64,000 nt of DNA from Prunus persica (GCF_000346465.2 NC_034012.1:21301169-21365168), one strand, 5' to 3'. Positions 13,101-25,504 are shown, counted from the stretch's first letter. Notes: generated from the letters alone by a model not told the origin. Numbers and translations: made by a program.

Positions 13101-13433
13101 TATCAGTTTTCACAATATACTTCATATTATCTGTTATCAGCAAGAATCACAAAATTAAGAGCATAGTAAAAGAAACAGAGCTACCAATAGGGTTACAGGT
13201 GCTTTTTTCGGTTGATAACCTTCCATTAAAACAACAAAAGAAATTGGATGAACCATGAATGTGAAAAACAAGGGACAAATACACATACCCAAAAGCTCAA
13301 TCTGTTTCGAAATCTTCCTCATGTCCATTTTTTGGATCTCGGTGGCAATTTCTTGGTTATCAGTGTCCATGTTTTGGTCCTTCCTATCCATTTGTCTCGT
13401 AGAGGGTCTCCCTTTGTTTCTTCCCTTATGCAT
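10159..13433 (-). CDS. Small basic protein, DUF4602/C1orf131-like, four coding exons
   Basis: Coding exons on the minus strand are 13433-13289, 11488-11418, 10576-10490 and 10410-10159 (stop). All junctions are GT-AG and the phases agree (145, 71, 87 and 252 nt), giving 184 aa. The product starts MHKGRNKG, is rich in Lys and Arg, and contains TWKQRKELENRKV, then PPKKQRLPLSIARVVMKNQK, then a Gly-rich stretch and FRNGVLDVKHLL. It ends in a Lys/Gly tail. From memory this layout matches plant DUF4602 proteins, whose animal relative C1orf131 is a nucleolar small-subunit-processome factor; a role in ribosome assembly is therefore inferred from the family only. The start was chosen because upstream in-frame sequence contains no ATG and the next upstream feature is a splice acceptor at 13499. 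The gene has no stops or frame breaks and looks functional in a transposon-rich region. Confidence 0.72.
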
Positions 13434-14574
13434 TTTTTGGACTTCTTCGAACAATTTGAAGGAACAAAGTATTGCACAATTTTGTAAAACCCAATAACCT
13501 GCCAGGGAGAAACACAGCCCTCAGAGGTTAACCTTCACATTTCGTTTTCTGAACGGAAAACCACAAATTAAAATTAAAATTAAATTAAATACCTCATCCA
13601 CTTTACCAGCCTACAGGATGAAGCACGGATTTGAAATAAATAAATAGAAAAAAAAACCTCAACCACTTCCACCAAACAAACCACGGAAGGTGAAGCACAA
13701 TTTTAACATTTTTATTTTAAAAAATGAAAGATGACAGAATGTGATTCCACTCTGTATATTTTGATCAAAATACAACAATCAAACATACAGAAAAAAAAAC
13801 AAAACAAAAAACAAACAACCCCAGGCAACTAATAGGAAGATAAGAAAATCATTAGGAAAGAGAGGGAGTGCAGGGGAACAAAAGTGAATGCCAAAATCAC
13901 CTACCCAAGAAAAACTTTAAAGTTAAAATCTCTAAAAAAAAAAAGAAAAAAAAGAAGAAGAAGCTTTTGTTGCAATAATATTTGACACACCAGATAACCA
14001 TACAGAAATAAGTACATATAAAGTACAGAAAGAAAGAGACAACCCTAATCATTTGAAAAGGAATCCGGTCTTGCATCGAGTAGAGGAAGGATTCAATTTT
14101 TAAAAAAAAGATCAAACACCAAAATAACCCCTAGGAAAGAACACTTACAATCAATCCAATCTCTCAACAGAAGAGAGTCACACTGAGCAATACAAATGTA
14201 TTTCTCTATGATAAAACGTCACCTTATCTACTCTAGGACAATAAATTAAACTAACCTTCCAGCCTACAAGCTCCTGTTTTGATTTGAATAAACAAATACA
14301 AATAAATAAAGAATTGCAAGAACAACAATCTATTAGGGTGTCAAATACTGAAAAGGGCACTGCAATTTGCACCAACTATTTTCATTACTCAAATATTGTC
14401 TTGTTTTCAGAGAGCACAAACGTAAGAACTAACAAGCGAAAATTCTATTAATGTTCCTATTTTTCTGGATTCAAAACAATAGATATAACTATACTTCTGC
14501 AATACACACCAAAAAAAAAAAAACAAAAAAAAAAAGAAGAAAAAGAGATGAAATACAGGAACGAGCTTACTTAC

Positions 14575-14700
14575 AATTAGAAGCTGAGCTGGGCTGAGCT
14601 GAGCTGAGCTAGAGCTATTCGGAACGCTAAAGAGAAAAGAGAAACAAAGATTGAGGTCAGGGCGCTGAAGCAGACTTCAATTTTGTTTCAGGAAATTTGG
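14575..14700 (-). other. Probable 5' UTR exon of the DUF4602-like gene
   Basis: On the minus strand a leader containing four or five tandem CAGCT units ends at a good donor (ATT|GTAAGT, 14574 downwards). A matching acceptor, CTCCCTGGCAG, opens the first coding exon at 13498, 65 nt before the ATG. The 5' end is approximate. A palindromic AACGACGCCGT lies just upstream (around 14767-14777), a motif often seen near plant promoters. Confidence 0.5.
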
Positions 14701-14779
14701 TGTTTTGGGGAAAAAGATGCCCAATATGGCGTTGCTGTAGGATAAAAATTAAAAATTAAAAAAGCAAACGACGCCGTCT

Positions 14780-16540
14780 TTAGTAGGGGTGGGCACAGTC
14801 CGGTTTGGACCAGTTTTCTTAAAAGAATGGAACCTGAACCGAAAATGAAGACCAGTTCGGTTTGGACCGGTTTTGCTAAAAATTCATACGTAAATCCTAA
14901 CCAACCCAGACCTGTCCGGTTCCGATTCGGTTCTTGCGGTTCCGGTTTGGGCCTGAGCCCAAAATTTTATTTTATAATTTTTTTACAGACCTGCCCAAAA
15001 TGTTATTATATTACTGACCTACCCCAAATTTGAACTTCCAACAAGCTTTCAACCCATCAAAATGAATCCAACTTCAACAAAATATAAATTACAATTCAAA
15101 TTCAATCCAACTTCAGTAAAATAAGTTCCAAAATAAATTACAACCCAAATTCAATCCAACTTCATTAAACAATCCAATTAAACATTTTATAATCCAACTA
15201 AACAAAACAAAACACATTATACAATCCAATTAAACATTATCATGGCAAACAAGCAACTGCACTTCATATACAAAGACCAAGTTCATATATGCAGCAATTA
15301 AATTTTGAGTTAACAGAAATATTATACAAAGACCAAGTTCAAATCTGAAATTTGCATTCATGGCAAACAAGCAACTGCACTTCATATAATTTCACTTCAC
15401 AGGAAATATTTTCAACATATGGAGCCACGACACTGTTTATGTTTTTGCTCCTATTGTTTCTTTCTGGTATGGTATTTTAATATTTATTTAATATTACAAT
15501 GGGAATGTTTCGATGACAAAGTAATATTTGGTCAATCAAATATTATAAATTCCATTTTGTAGAAGCAAGTCTAAAGTCAAATTTCATATTATTAATTTCA
15601 TTATACAACCAATTAGTTATTGACTTAGAGATTCTTTTCCCGAAAACACAAGCCAATTAATCAATATGAATCAATTTGATAAATTTCTAGGGCTGCCATT
15701 TTATTTTAATCAAACCTAAATCAATTTGAAAAACACCCTAAATCAATTTGAACCACAACCCCAAATCAATTTGAAAAACACCCTGGGCAAACAACAGACA
15801 ACAACAAAGCCAAGAACCACAAGCCAGATTCAAAATATATAATCATGTGCTTAAACCCTCCTCATCTTTTCTCAGAATCGCAAACCAATTGACAAATGAT
15901 CTGTGATTTGAACAATGCAACTGTCTGGATCACAATATATGAATCAAATTAAGAAAGCCTTCAATTCAGTGTAGTTTGTACAGCAGCCACTATGCCCACC
16001 ACTACCCACAGCTTCAATTCAATATAATAATGCCTACAACTTCATAACAAAGAAACTCAAAAACTCAAATAGTTTATGGCGAATCATACCTGACAGGGAG
16101 AGAGAGAGCTAAATAAAATGAAGAGGTGGCTGCGAACTGCTGTGCTGGATCTGCGAATTGCAGACAGAGTTAGCCAGAGATTCGAAGGGGGAAAAGAAAA
16201 AAAACAAGAGACAATCTGACCTGTGACGGCGGCGACTGAGAGAGGTGGTGGCTCAGAGAGAAGCGGAGGCTGAGAGAGGCGCTGGCTGAGATAGGCGCGG
16301 TTGAGAGAGAGGTTTGCCTGAGAGGAGATTTTCCTGAGAGAGCGCTTCCGCGGCGTGACGTGGATACGGGAGAAGGAGGATGGCTGAGAGAGAGGTTTCG
16401 GCGGCTGAAGGAGAGAGGAACGAAATTGGAGAAGGAAGAAAGAAAAAACCTAATTGGGCTATAATTTTTAGCAACACTCAAATTTGGTCTTTGAAAAAAG
16501 CGGCTTATTCTTATTATTACATTAAATCATCCAAAACCCT
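14780..16540. other. Intergenic region with repeat remnants between divergent genes
   Basis: At 14785 a GGGGTGGGCA start followed by repeated CGGTTTGGACC/CGGTTC words resembles the end of a hAT-type non-autonomous element; no second end was found. From 15050 to 15410 there are short direct repeats ('aattcaatccaacttca' several times; 'catggcaaacaagcaactgcacttcatata' twice, 15240 and 15359). From 16090 to 16400 is a purine-rich, GAGAGAGGC-repeating stretch, likely promoter or leader of the plus-strand gene. No protein gene is supported. Confidence 0.4.
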
Positions 16541-16545
16541 ATTTC

Positions 16546-16554
16546 AAACCCTAA
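16546..16554 (+). promoter_or_regulatory. Telo-box (AAACCCTAA) upstream of RPB6 start
   Basis: AAACCCTAA lies 77 bp upstream of the RPB6 ATG, with an AAACCCTA-like word just before it. Telo-boxes are common in promoters of plant transcription and translation machinery genes. A CT-rich leader follows (16580-16600). Confidence 0.5.
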
Positions 16555-16630
16555 ACCCAGTCCCCTGCCTGAGACATTACTCTCTCTCTCTCAAGTTCTC
16601 AACCCCTCAAAACTTGTTCACTCATTAAAA

Positions 16631-16880
16631 ATGGCGGACGAAGATTACAACGACGTGGATATGGGGTTCTCTCTCTGCCTCCCTTTTTAAACTGTGGTGG
16701 TTTTTGTGTTTTGTGTATATGAATTTGACTGCAGATATGAAGATGAGCCACCAGAGCCAGAAATTGAAGTGAGCTTTTCTTTTCGTTTTGTTAGTTTGCT
16801 GTATCTTAATATGGAAGAGAGTTTTTGAAGAAGAATAATGGAATAATGGACAGGAAGGTGCAGAGGAGGATGTGTTTGAC
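16631..16880 (+). pseudogene. NRPB6: RPB6 5' fragment (RNA polymerase I/II/III shared subunit)
   Basis: Exon 1 (16631-16665) encodes MADEDYNDVDM plus two bases of the next codon. After an intron with donor GTTCTC, exon 2 (16735-16768) encodes YEDEPPEPEIE. A third exon opens at 16854 after AG with EGAEED. These 27 or so residues match the conserved acidic N-terminus of plant RPB6, the small subunit shared by nuclear RNA polymerases. After codon 29 the frame reads unrelated sequence and stops at TAA near 16945. The conserved C-terminal core (normally about 100 residues) is absent downstream to 18412. The promoter and leader look native, so this is more likely the head of a truncated gene than a transposon-captured piece. 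Alternatively, the missing exons may have been moved by rearrangement. Confidence 0.75.
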
Positions 16881-16945
16881 CATGTTATTTTGCTGCTTAC
16901 AAAATCTGGTCCTTGCATATCGGATTTTTTATTATTGCTTTCTTA

Positions 16946-18412
16946 AATACTCATTTGAACAGTTTGAATAAGAGGTAAAAATGAAGGAGGACTAGAGCTT
17001 ATGGGGTGATTCTATCTTAAAACAAAAGTGTGAATAATGCTGTTTGTTTCACAAATACTAATGACCTTGTTGACTATCTCACGGTCTCACCTATATTATA
17101 GAGGTTCCCAGCAAGGTGTCCGGTAAAGGCAGTCCAGATAGCGAGGCCCTATTGAATTTAATTTTGATTATTAAATTACTTTGATACTCTATTGAATGTT
17201 TCGGGGTTTTTTATGAGGTTTTGGGATTGGGCTTGTTTTAAAAAATCGATGGCAGTTTTGTAATTTATAAGAAGCTAAAAAAGTCTATTTGTTATATATA
17301 GGATTTCCTTATTGGGCATATAGCAGTGAATCTCTCTAAAAAAATTCTTCTTTTAAAAGTGGCATCAATTTGTATCCATAAGTGCCGCGCCAATAAAGAG
17401 CGGTTAACTCGAAAGCAGAAAAGAAACTATAACGAGAATCCTGTGATATCCCTACATTCCATATATCAAAACTTGACTCTACAAGAAACAGAGAAAGGTA
17501 AGATTAGGAACTAATTGTTGAAAACATGCTGGTTGCGTACCCAGGAAATTAATATCATTAACCAGAGAGAGAATAAACGCTAGGAAGGTCTTTTTCCATT
17601 TTGACGTAGCTGAAGAAGTATTTGTGAATAATCTTCAATCTATTAAATTCAGATGACAGGCCCATTACAGACCAAATTTAAGAGCAATTGCTTCAACCTC
17701 TGAAAGAGTAAAAACCAATTGCCGTCGATCCTGAAACACGAACATGACCAAACAAATTTCTAAACACGCACTAGCTTTCCAGCAGTTAAAAACTGAGCTG
17801 TGAAAATTAAGTTTCCAAAAAGGAGGATCAGGGATTTTTCATTTAATGTTATACAAGGTGGTGGGATGGTTCCCTTTTTTTCCTTAGATTTTAAGGTAAA
17901 GGAGTTATGATGATTCCAAAAGTCCAGTAAAAATTGTTTTGTATGGAGAAGACAATTTGACATCATGTAATATGGAGGAAAAAAATATACCGGTTTCGTT
18001 GAACCCAAATTTGCCAGCAAACAGAGTTTTTTTTCACAATCAGGTGAGGTAGACTCTTAATAAACAATATTAATGCCTACAAGAATATTTAGCTTAAGAA
18101 AGGGTGAAAATTGAGAACAGATTTGTTGGGCAAAATGTCACTCCAAACAGAGATGATTAAAAAGTTCATCACTTTGATTACAGATGGGAGACGTCTGATG
18201 TCCATGAAATTGGCTAACTTTTTCTGTAGTATTTAGCCAATCTGTAGAAACAGCGGTACAGCCAATTTTCAAATATAAAAGGAAAAACAATGAAAGAGAA
18301 AAGAGACTGCTACAAAATCTTCCCATAATGTATAGTGACACATGTACACATTTCATTGCCATCATGTTCAAAGTAACATTTTAGATTCAAGGAAATCATG
18401 CCAGTCTGGTGC
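16946..18412. other. Spacer between RPB6 fragment and RFC3 last exon
   Basis: No gene recognised. The part next to 18412 is expected to be RFC3 3' UTR on the minus strand. Short ORFs here have no recognisable domain. Confidence 0.4.
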
Positions 18413-18471
18413 TCAACCAAATGCTGCAATGAGGAAACCCTTATAAATGCTCATGAACTTGGCCACGAACG
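18413..18471 (-). pseudogene. RFC3: RFC3 exon 11 (last exon and stop)
   Basis: Opens after TTTTCCAG and supplies the last two bases of the Ala codon begun in exon 10, then FVAKFMSIYKGFLIAAFG and TGA (18413-18415). It is 21 kb from exon 10 because Copia-1 and its nested insertions lie between. Confidence 0.93.
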
Positions 18472-18842
18472 CTGGAAAATAAAATAAAAATCGCTGGTGA
18501 GAAACACCATTAGAGATCCATGACTTCTTCTTATAATGCATCATTTATGAGCACAAGCCAAAGAGGAAGCTGTAATTCCATAAACTAAATAAAATATGAT
18601 GACCAGAAAAATAACTTCACACAAACTATTATAGATTCATGTGAAGAAAAAAGCGAAAAGACATGACAAGTGTGAAGAAGAAAGGAGAAAGAAAAAGAAA
18701 ATTGCGAAAAATGATCATGTCGTATCCCAGTATCCATCGCGTTCGGAGTGTACGTTAGTCCATATCAAAAAGTCGAAGTAGCCAAAAGTCAAGAAATAAT
18801 AATACTCCATTGGTGGACATCTTTGCAACAGCTTGAGGGGAG

Positions 18843-19110
18843 TGTTGGCTGGGACCTATTTTGATCACATGTTTTACTTTATGATTGTGTTTTATTAGCC
18901 TATATTAAAATTTGACTTCCAGGTGTATTTTTGTCTTAGTTGTGTAAACATATCAAATGTACGGCGAGCATTTACAGGATTGATAAGTGAGGATATGAAG
19001 ACTCCGGCTTCAAGATGAAATTGCATCTAAGATGAAATGAGACCGCCAAGTTGGGAGCACACAGCATCATCATGGAAAGTAGTAGTACAAAACAACACTA
19101 GAGACGCATA
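18843..19110 (+). repeat. Remnant of a copia-type 3' LTR
   Basis: AGCTTGAGGGGAG followed by TGTTGGCTGGGACC has the form of a copia polypurine tract and LTR start on the plus strand. Nothing recognisable of its coding region precedes it, and the end is cut by the TRIM at 19111. Boundaries are approximate. Confidence 0.45.
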
Positions 19111-19378
19111 TGAAAGAAGTTGGGGTTCCACCCCAAAACCAATTGGCAATGGGGGGAGTAACCCAACTCCTTATAAGCCATTGCTAGGTTTCTCAACTTT
19201 CCAATGTGAGACTCTTTACCTTCACATTCTCACACGCCCCGCATGTGTGGCGAATGGTCAAGCCTAACACGTGGACAACACATTTTGGGTGATGTGGAGC
19301 ACGTGTGGCCGTTGGGCTTTCACACATGGGCAACCCACTCTGATACCATGAAAGAAGTTGAGGTTCCACCCCAAAACC
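19111..19378 (-). mobile_element. TRIM element with truncated 5' LTR
   Basis: On the minus strand the complete 3' LTR is 19234-19111 (TGTGAGAATG to CTTCTTTCA, 124 bp). Before it is a 114-bp internal part that starts with the PBS TGGTATCAGAG (complement of initiator-Met tRNA) at 19348 and ends in ATGCGGGGCG as polypurine tract. Only about 30 bp of the 5' LTR is left (19349-19378), with Copia-1 sequence beyond. The size and layout are those of terminal-repeat retrotransposons in miniature, which have no coding capacity. Confidence 0.8.
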
Positions 19379-20549
19379 ATGGTCAGGAAATTGGGGGTTA
19401 ACGCACCCAATGGGCTGACGCATATAAACCTCCTCATTTAGATAGTCGTGGAGGAAAGCATTCTGAACGTCCAACTGACGAACGGGGCATTGAAATTGAA
19501 CAGATAAGGCCAAGATAAGATGGATGGTGGAATGATTCACAACTGGGCTAAATGTCTCGCCATAATCCAACCCTTCTTGCTGATGAAAACCATTAGCCAC
19601 TAAACGGGCTTTGTAACATTGAACAGAGCCATCGGAATTGTGTTTGATGCAAAACACCCACTTATTCGGCAAGACATTCAAGGTGGGCTTTGGAGGAACC
19701 AGCACCCAAGTACCGGCTTGTTGAAGAGCATTAAATTCTTCGCCCATAGCGGTGCGCCATTCCTGAAATTTATTAGCCTGACTGAAACAAGTGGGCTCAA
19801 CAATATCATTAGTAGAGGCTAAGAAAGCATGATTTGAATATTTAGGATTGGGCTTACGAACACCAGTTTTAGCACGAGTCACCATAGAATGAGTAGTAGA
19901 AGGTCTTACCCGAGAAGTAGCCGAAGGTGATGAGTGTCTTGAGGAACTTGGTAAAACAGGTTCAGGGTCAGGAGAGGGAAAAGTGAGGACGGTCCTATGT
20001 GGGGTGCGACGGTAAACTTGGAGAGAACTAGGTGGGGAGTGTTGGATTGTTTGGGAGGCAACGGCTATGGGATTAGATGTGGTATTGGGCAAGGGAGAAG
20101 ATAAGTGTGGGCTGGAGGGTATGTGGGTTGGCAAGGGTGAGGATGGGTTGGGAGAGATGGGCGTGACAATTTGGTGGCCATGGGGTTGTGAGGCAGCCAG
20201 CTGGTTGGGAAGAGACCCAAAAATTTGTAAAGGTGGTGCAAAATCCGTAGAAGAGGGAGAAGAAATTGGGGCATGAGGGCCCTTGGTCTCTTGAAAGGGG
20301 AAGCAATGTTCATCAAAAATAACATGGCGTGATAAAAAGACTCTGTTAGTGGTCAAGTTTAAACAACGATAACCTTGATGATATAATGAGTAGCCCAGAA
20401 AGACACACTTAACAGATCGTAAGTGAAGTTTATTAGTATTGTAAGGACGAAGATATGGAAAACATGCACACCCAAAAAATTTAAGAAAAGCAAAGTTAGG
20501 TTCTTTATGAAGAAGAATTTGATACGGAGACTGCAGACCAAAAACTTTA
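19378..20549 (-). pseudogene. Copia-1 integrase end and reverse transcriptase start
   Basis: Continues the integrase C-terminus (FLSRHVIFDEHCFPFQ), then a Pro/Ser-rich linker, then RT with [43 protein letters not shown] and [18 protein letters not shown]. It ends at the TRIM. Residues translated beyond PQFPDH belong to the TRIM. Confidence 0.88.
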
Positions 20550-22100
20550 CACTACTACAAAAAAGCAAAAAGACGACGGTAAATCACCGTCGTGTATTCG
20601 GTTTTTCAATGGTCGTGGAATCCACCGTCATCTTTTCCCTCATAAACCACGACGCTAAATCACCGTCGTTGTTAAAATATACAACGTCATCAACAAATAC
20701 AAAACGACATCTTTGTACTGCAAAAAGATCTAAAAAAGCAGTCGAGGATGAGAATAGACGACCAACTCTCTAAAAAAACGGTCGTTAAAAAGGAAAAATA
20801 TGACACATATTAACAGAACAAGGCCGCAAGATAGACATACAACGACGAAAATTAAAATAAGACGCCGTTAAATATCATTTTCACGACAATAAAAAATATG
20901 ACGTCTTTAAATACATTAGAAGACGACGTTATTGATACCTACTACGTCGCCTATATAAAAACAGCCGTCGTAAAATAAATTTTCCACTTCGATTTTTCTA
21001 TAAAAGATGATGTGGAAATAGTTGTCAGTGTCATTATTTACGACGTATGTATTTATAGAGTAGACGTTGAACAATGAAACAACGTCGGTTACAAATATAT
21101 GAGAGTCGTATTACAAAATTTATACGTCCTATTTTCATAAACAAACAACGACGATAAATATTAGACGTTGTTAAATAAAACAACGTCGAAAACAAATAAA
21201 AACAGACGTGTTAAGTCTGCTAAAGTTCTAAAAAATAGTCGAGGATGAGAATAAACGACCAACTCAAACAAATCACCGTCGTTAAAAGGGAAAAATATGA
21301 CACATATTAAAAGAACAAGGCCGCAAGATAGACATACAACGACGACAACTAAAACACTACGCCGTTAAATATAATTTTTACAACAAGAAAAAATATGACG
21401 TCTTTAAATACATGAGAAGACGACGTTATTGAAATCTACTACGTCTCTTATTTACAAACAACCGTCGTGAAATAAATTTTCCACTTCGATTTTTCTAAAA
21501 AAGATGACGTGGAAATAGTTGTCAGTGTCATTATTTACGACGTATGTATTTATATAGTTGACGTTGAAATGCGAAACGACGTCGGTGGCATTTATATAGT
21601 CGACGTTGTATTTATATGTATTCATTACTCACGACGCACTTATTAATATAGACGACGTTGAACTTCTAAACAACGTCGGTTCCAAATAAATGAGAGCCGT
21701 ATTACAGAACATATAGACGGCGTTGATTATGATGAGAGCCGTATTACAAATAACGTCGTTTAATTGATATTAGACGGCGGTTATAATGAATTACCGTCGG
21801 AATTCATTTCGTTCCTCTTCGTTTATAAAAGAACTTGCGACGTGGAAAATGTATGATGACGTCGTATTTTTTAACGTTCAGATTATATATCTCGTTTTTT
21901 AGACGTCGGTATTATGGGATTGGAGTCGTGTTATTTTGAATTACATGGCGGTTCTTAATCCTTCCCCGACGTGATATCCTGAATAATTGCTTCACAATAG
22001 CGTCGTGGTTCTTCATTGTTACGTTGCTTTAAGACGTCGGTAAATATGCTGAATAACTGGTTCACAATAACGTCGTGTTTTATTTGAACGTAGAAAGTGA
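20550..22100. repeat. CACTA left subterminal repeat region
   Basis: Dozens of ACGACGG, ACGTCGT, GACGT and CCGTCGT words in both orientations, spaced about 15-35 bp apart, as expected of transposase-binding arrays. A segment from 20741 is repeated from 21238 (period 497 bp), starting GTCGAGGATGAGAATA. Confidence 0.9.
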
Positions 22101-22159
22101 AGAAATCACATTACAATATATTACAAAATTAATGTCATACACTGCCAATTACATAAGCA

Positions 22160-25100
22160 TCATTCAATCCATATATCTTCACACCCATCTCGAATATTTT
22201 GACCACCTAACTCACCCACCAGTTCATCAAATGTGTCAACATTTGGCATCCCTCTAGTAAATGGCTCACACTCAATTATCACATCACCTAAGACTTCATC
22301 ACCAATAACATCATTATATTCTCTATTAGGCATTGATAACACTACCGACCAACCACGATGCATCGGGTCGTCAACAAAAAATATTTGTTTGACTTGAGAA
22401 GCCAAAACAAATTGGTCATTCCTATGTCCAATTTTACTCAAATCTACAAGGGTAAATCCAAGTTCGTCGACTACAAGACCAGAACTATCTATCCAATCAC
22501 ACCTAAAGACTGGGATTGTAAACTTTTGGTAGTCAAGGTCCCAAATTTCTTGAATGACACCATAGAAACCCATATTTGAGAGAATTGGGTTTTTATCCTT
22601 GGCACTAGCAACTTGCATGGTATGTGCAAGTAAATAAACTCCACTATTTTGAGTTGTACGCACATCATCTTGTGCCTTGATATTGAATTTAATACCTTTA
22701 ATAAGATAGCTCCTATATAATGGCACTGCCATGTTTGGACCAGCTGCTAGCCACCTTAAATTTTCTGATACGCCATGATTGTCTTCCTCAAGTTCACTTT
22801 GAACCTGCAAATTAATCATATCTTAATTCAATCTAACATAGAAATAAGAAGAAAATTAAAAGAGAAATATGTTATTCAACAACATATACCTTGAAGCGTA
22901 GCCATTGAATGAAAGTGCTATTGTGCTTATCCTGCAGCCACTTTGTTCTCTTTCTAAATTTTGGATAAGCAGTCTTGATGTGGATCATATGTTGCCTACA
23001 GGACACGAAAAATTCAAGCATTACGGTCCCAAATATAGAAGATAAACATAAGAAATAATTTAAAATGGAAACTTAAAGAATAAAACTCATACGTACTCGA
23101 TATAAGGTAGGACTTCCTCCGTATTCTCCAAGACATATAGATGTGCTTGATTCAACAGGTCCTGATCAACTACGCTCATTGTGCAACCTGATAATGGCTT
23201 TGAAACTCCCATCTTTTGGCTTGAAGGCACTCCAACTGTACTAACATCAGATAAATGCTGAGTACAAAACTCTACCGCTTCTTCAGCTATATACCGCTCA
23301 GCAATGCAACCTTCGGGATGAGTACGATTCTGAACATACCCCTTCAGCACTTTCATATATCTTTCAAACGGATACATCCACCTAAAATATATTGGCCCAC
23401 ATAGACGAACTTCTCTGACAAGATGTACTACTAGATGAACCATGATATCAAAGAATGAAGGGGGAAAGTATATCTCAAGCAAACACAGAGTAACTACTAC
23501 ATCTTCTTCCAACTTATCTAGCTTGGAAACATCAACAGTCTTTGCACATATAGCATTGAAGAAGAAGCACAAACGAGTTATTGCATACCTTGCAGGCTTC
23601 TCCAAAACAGAACGAATTGCCACAGGGAGCAATTGTTGCATTAAGGTATGACAATCATGTGATTTAAGGCCAAGAAGTCTTGAATCTTGTAAAGATACAA
23701 GATTTTTAATATTTGAAGAATAACCTTCAGGGACCTTCATACCATAGAAAGAATTGCAAACCTCTCTCTTCTCTGCTCTTGACAAATTCCAAGGCCCAGG
23801 AGGCAAACGAGTACGTCTTTCTCCATACTCGGGTTGCAAATCAGTTTTGACCCCCATGTTCAATAAATCTAATCGAGCAGCAATCCCATCTTTATTTTTT
23901 CCAGGGATCTCCAGCAATGTACCAATGATACTATCGCAAACATTCTTCTCAATGTGCATAACATCTAGGGCATGCCTCACAGGAAGGTATTTCCAATACT
24001 CGAGATCAAAGAATATTGATTTCTTCTTCCAACAAACTCTGTCACCATTTTCAACCATATGCAGCACTTCTTCTCCGGTTAATGGCTCGGGAGGTATGCC
24101 ATATTCAGGTTTCCCATTAAAAGCTGCATGTTGCCTCCTATATGGATGATTGATTGGTAACCATTTTCTATGCCCAATGTAACAAATTTTGTGGCCATTT
24201 TTCAACCTGTGACTAGGTGTATCATCGCCGCATATTGGACAAGCTTTATATCCTTTAACAACACAACCAGATAAGTTTCCATAGGCGGGGAAATCATTAA
24301 TTGTCCACATTAATGCAGCTCTGAGTGTAAAGTATTCTCCATTATGTGCATCATACACTCCTCTAATCCCATCCCACAAAGATTTTAAATCATCAATCAA
24401 AGGCTCCAAGTAGACGTCTATATCATTTCCGGGTTGTTTAGGACCGGAAATCAATAAGGTTAACATCATGAACTTTCGTTTCATGCACAGCCATGGAGGG
24501 AGATTATATGTAACTAAGATAACCGGCCAACAACTATATCTGCTACTTAGAGAACTGTGGGGATTGAATCCATCAGATGAAAGAGCCAATCTCAAGTTTC
24601 TCGGCTCATTACCAAACTCAGGCCATTTATCATCAAGAAGTTTCCAAGACGGGGAATCCGCCAGATGAGACATCTGACCGTCAATTGATTTTCTAGCAGC
24701 ATGCCAAGTCAAACTCTTAGCTGTCTCATGTGATTGAAACATCCTTTTAAACCTTGGAATTGGAGGAAAATACCACACCACCTTCGCTGGCACACCCTCT
24801 TTCAAGATTGAATCTTTGCCTTCCTTCCACCTTGAGATACCACAAGTAGGACAATTAGTTGAATCCTCATACTCCTTCCTATACAAGATGCAATCATTGG
24901 GGCATGCGTGCATTTTCTCATAACTCAGCCCCAATGCACACAAAGTCTTTTTAGCCTCATACATAGAGGTTGGTATTGTATTTCCTTCTGGAAGCAAATC
25001 GCCTTGAAGTATCAATAATTCTGTAAAACAGACATCACTCATCCCATGTTTTGCCTTCAAATTATACAACTTCACTAATGCCGATAACTTCGTGTACTTT

Positions 25101-25504
25101 CTACAACCAGGGTACACTGGTTGATCTCCATCCCCAATCACATTGGCAAACTCATACGGATCGGAACCAAAATCACCAAAATCATTATCATCCATATCAA
25201 TTTCTTCAGACACAAAACTGTACCTACTATGGCCATCTTCTTCAACATTTCTACTAGCATTAGTAGTTGCTTCCCAAGGTTCTCCGTGAAATGTCCAATT
25301 CTTATAGCTTTGGTCAATTCCATTAAAGTATAAGTGATCCCTTATAATTCCAACCCCAAACAACTTCAAATTAACACATTTAACACATGGACAACGGATA
25401 TGTGTTGTAGTTAGAAGATTTTCTACAGCAAAGTTCAAAAATGCTTCCACCCCAAACTCATATGCCTTCGATCTTCTATCCGAGTGCATCCATGACTTAT
25501 CCAT
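22160..25504 (-). CDS. TNP2-type CACTA transposase
   Basis: Three exons by splice sites and phase: 25504-23097, 22995-22890 and 22804-22160 (stop), about 1,050 aa. The start ATG gives MDKSWMHSDRRS; an in-frame GTG lies three codons earlier. Exon 1 has the N-terminal transposase-associated domain with CPCVKC (about residues 35-45), the TNP2/Transposase_21 core (about 310-530, with CVVKGYKACPICGDDT and LDVMHIEKNVCDSIIGTLL) and a DUF4218-like region (about 610-750, with FPPSFFDIMVHLVVHL and MYPFERYMKVLKGYVQN). Exon 3 carries DUF4216 (YGVIQEIWDLDY, VPVFRCDW-like, QVKQIFFVDDP). The protein cuts and joins the element ends. No stop or frame break was seen within the exons. Confidence 0.9.

Noticed and set aside
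13434..13454. Upstream start for the DUF4602-like protein (MFEEVQK...)
   Set aside because: That start is TTG; the first in-frame ATG after the acceptor is at 13433.
17760..18371. Minus-strand ORFs downstream of RFC3 exon 11
   Set aside because: No recognisable domain; position fits 3' UTR or spacer.
19193..20356. 387-codon ORF as a complete RT-related protein
   Set aside because: The end beyond PQFPDH reads TRIM sequence; it is a chimera of copia and TRIM, not a gene.
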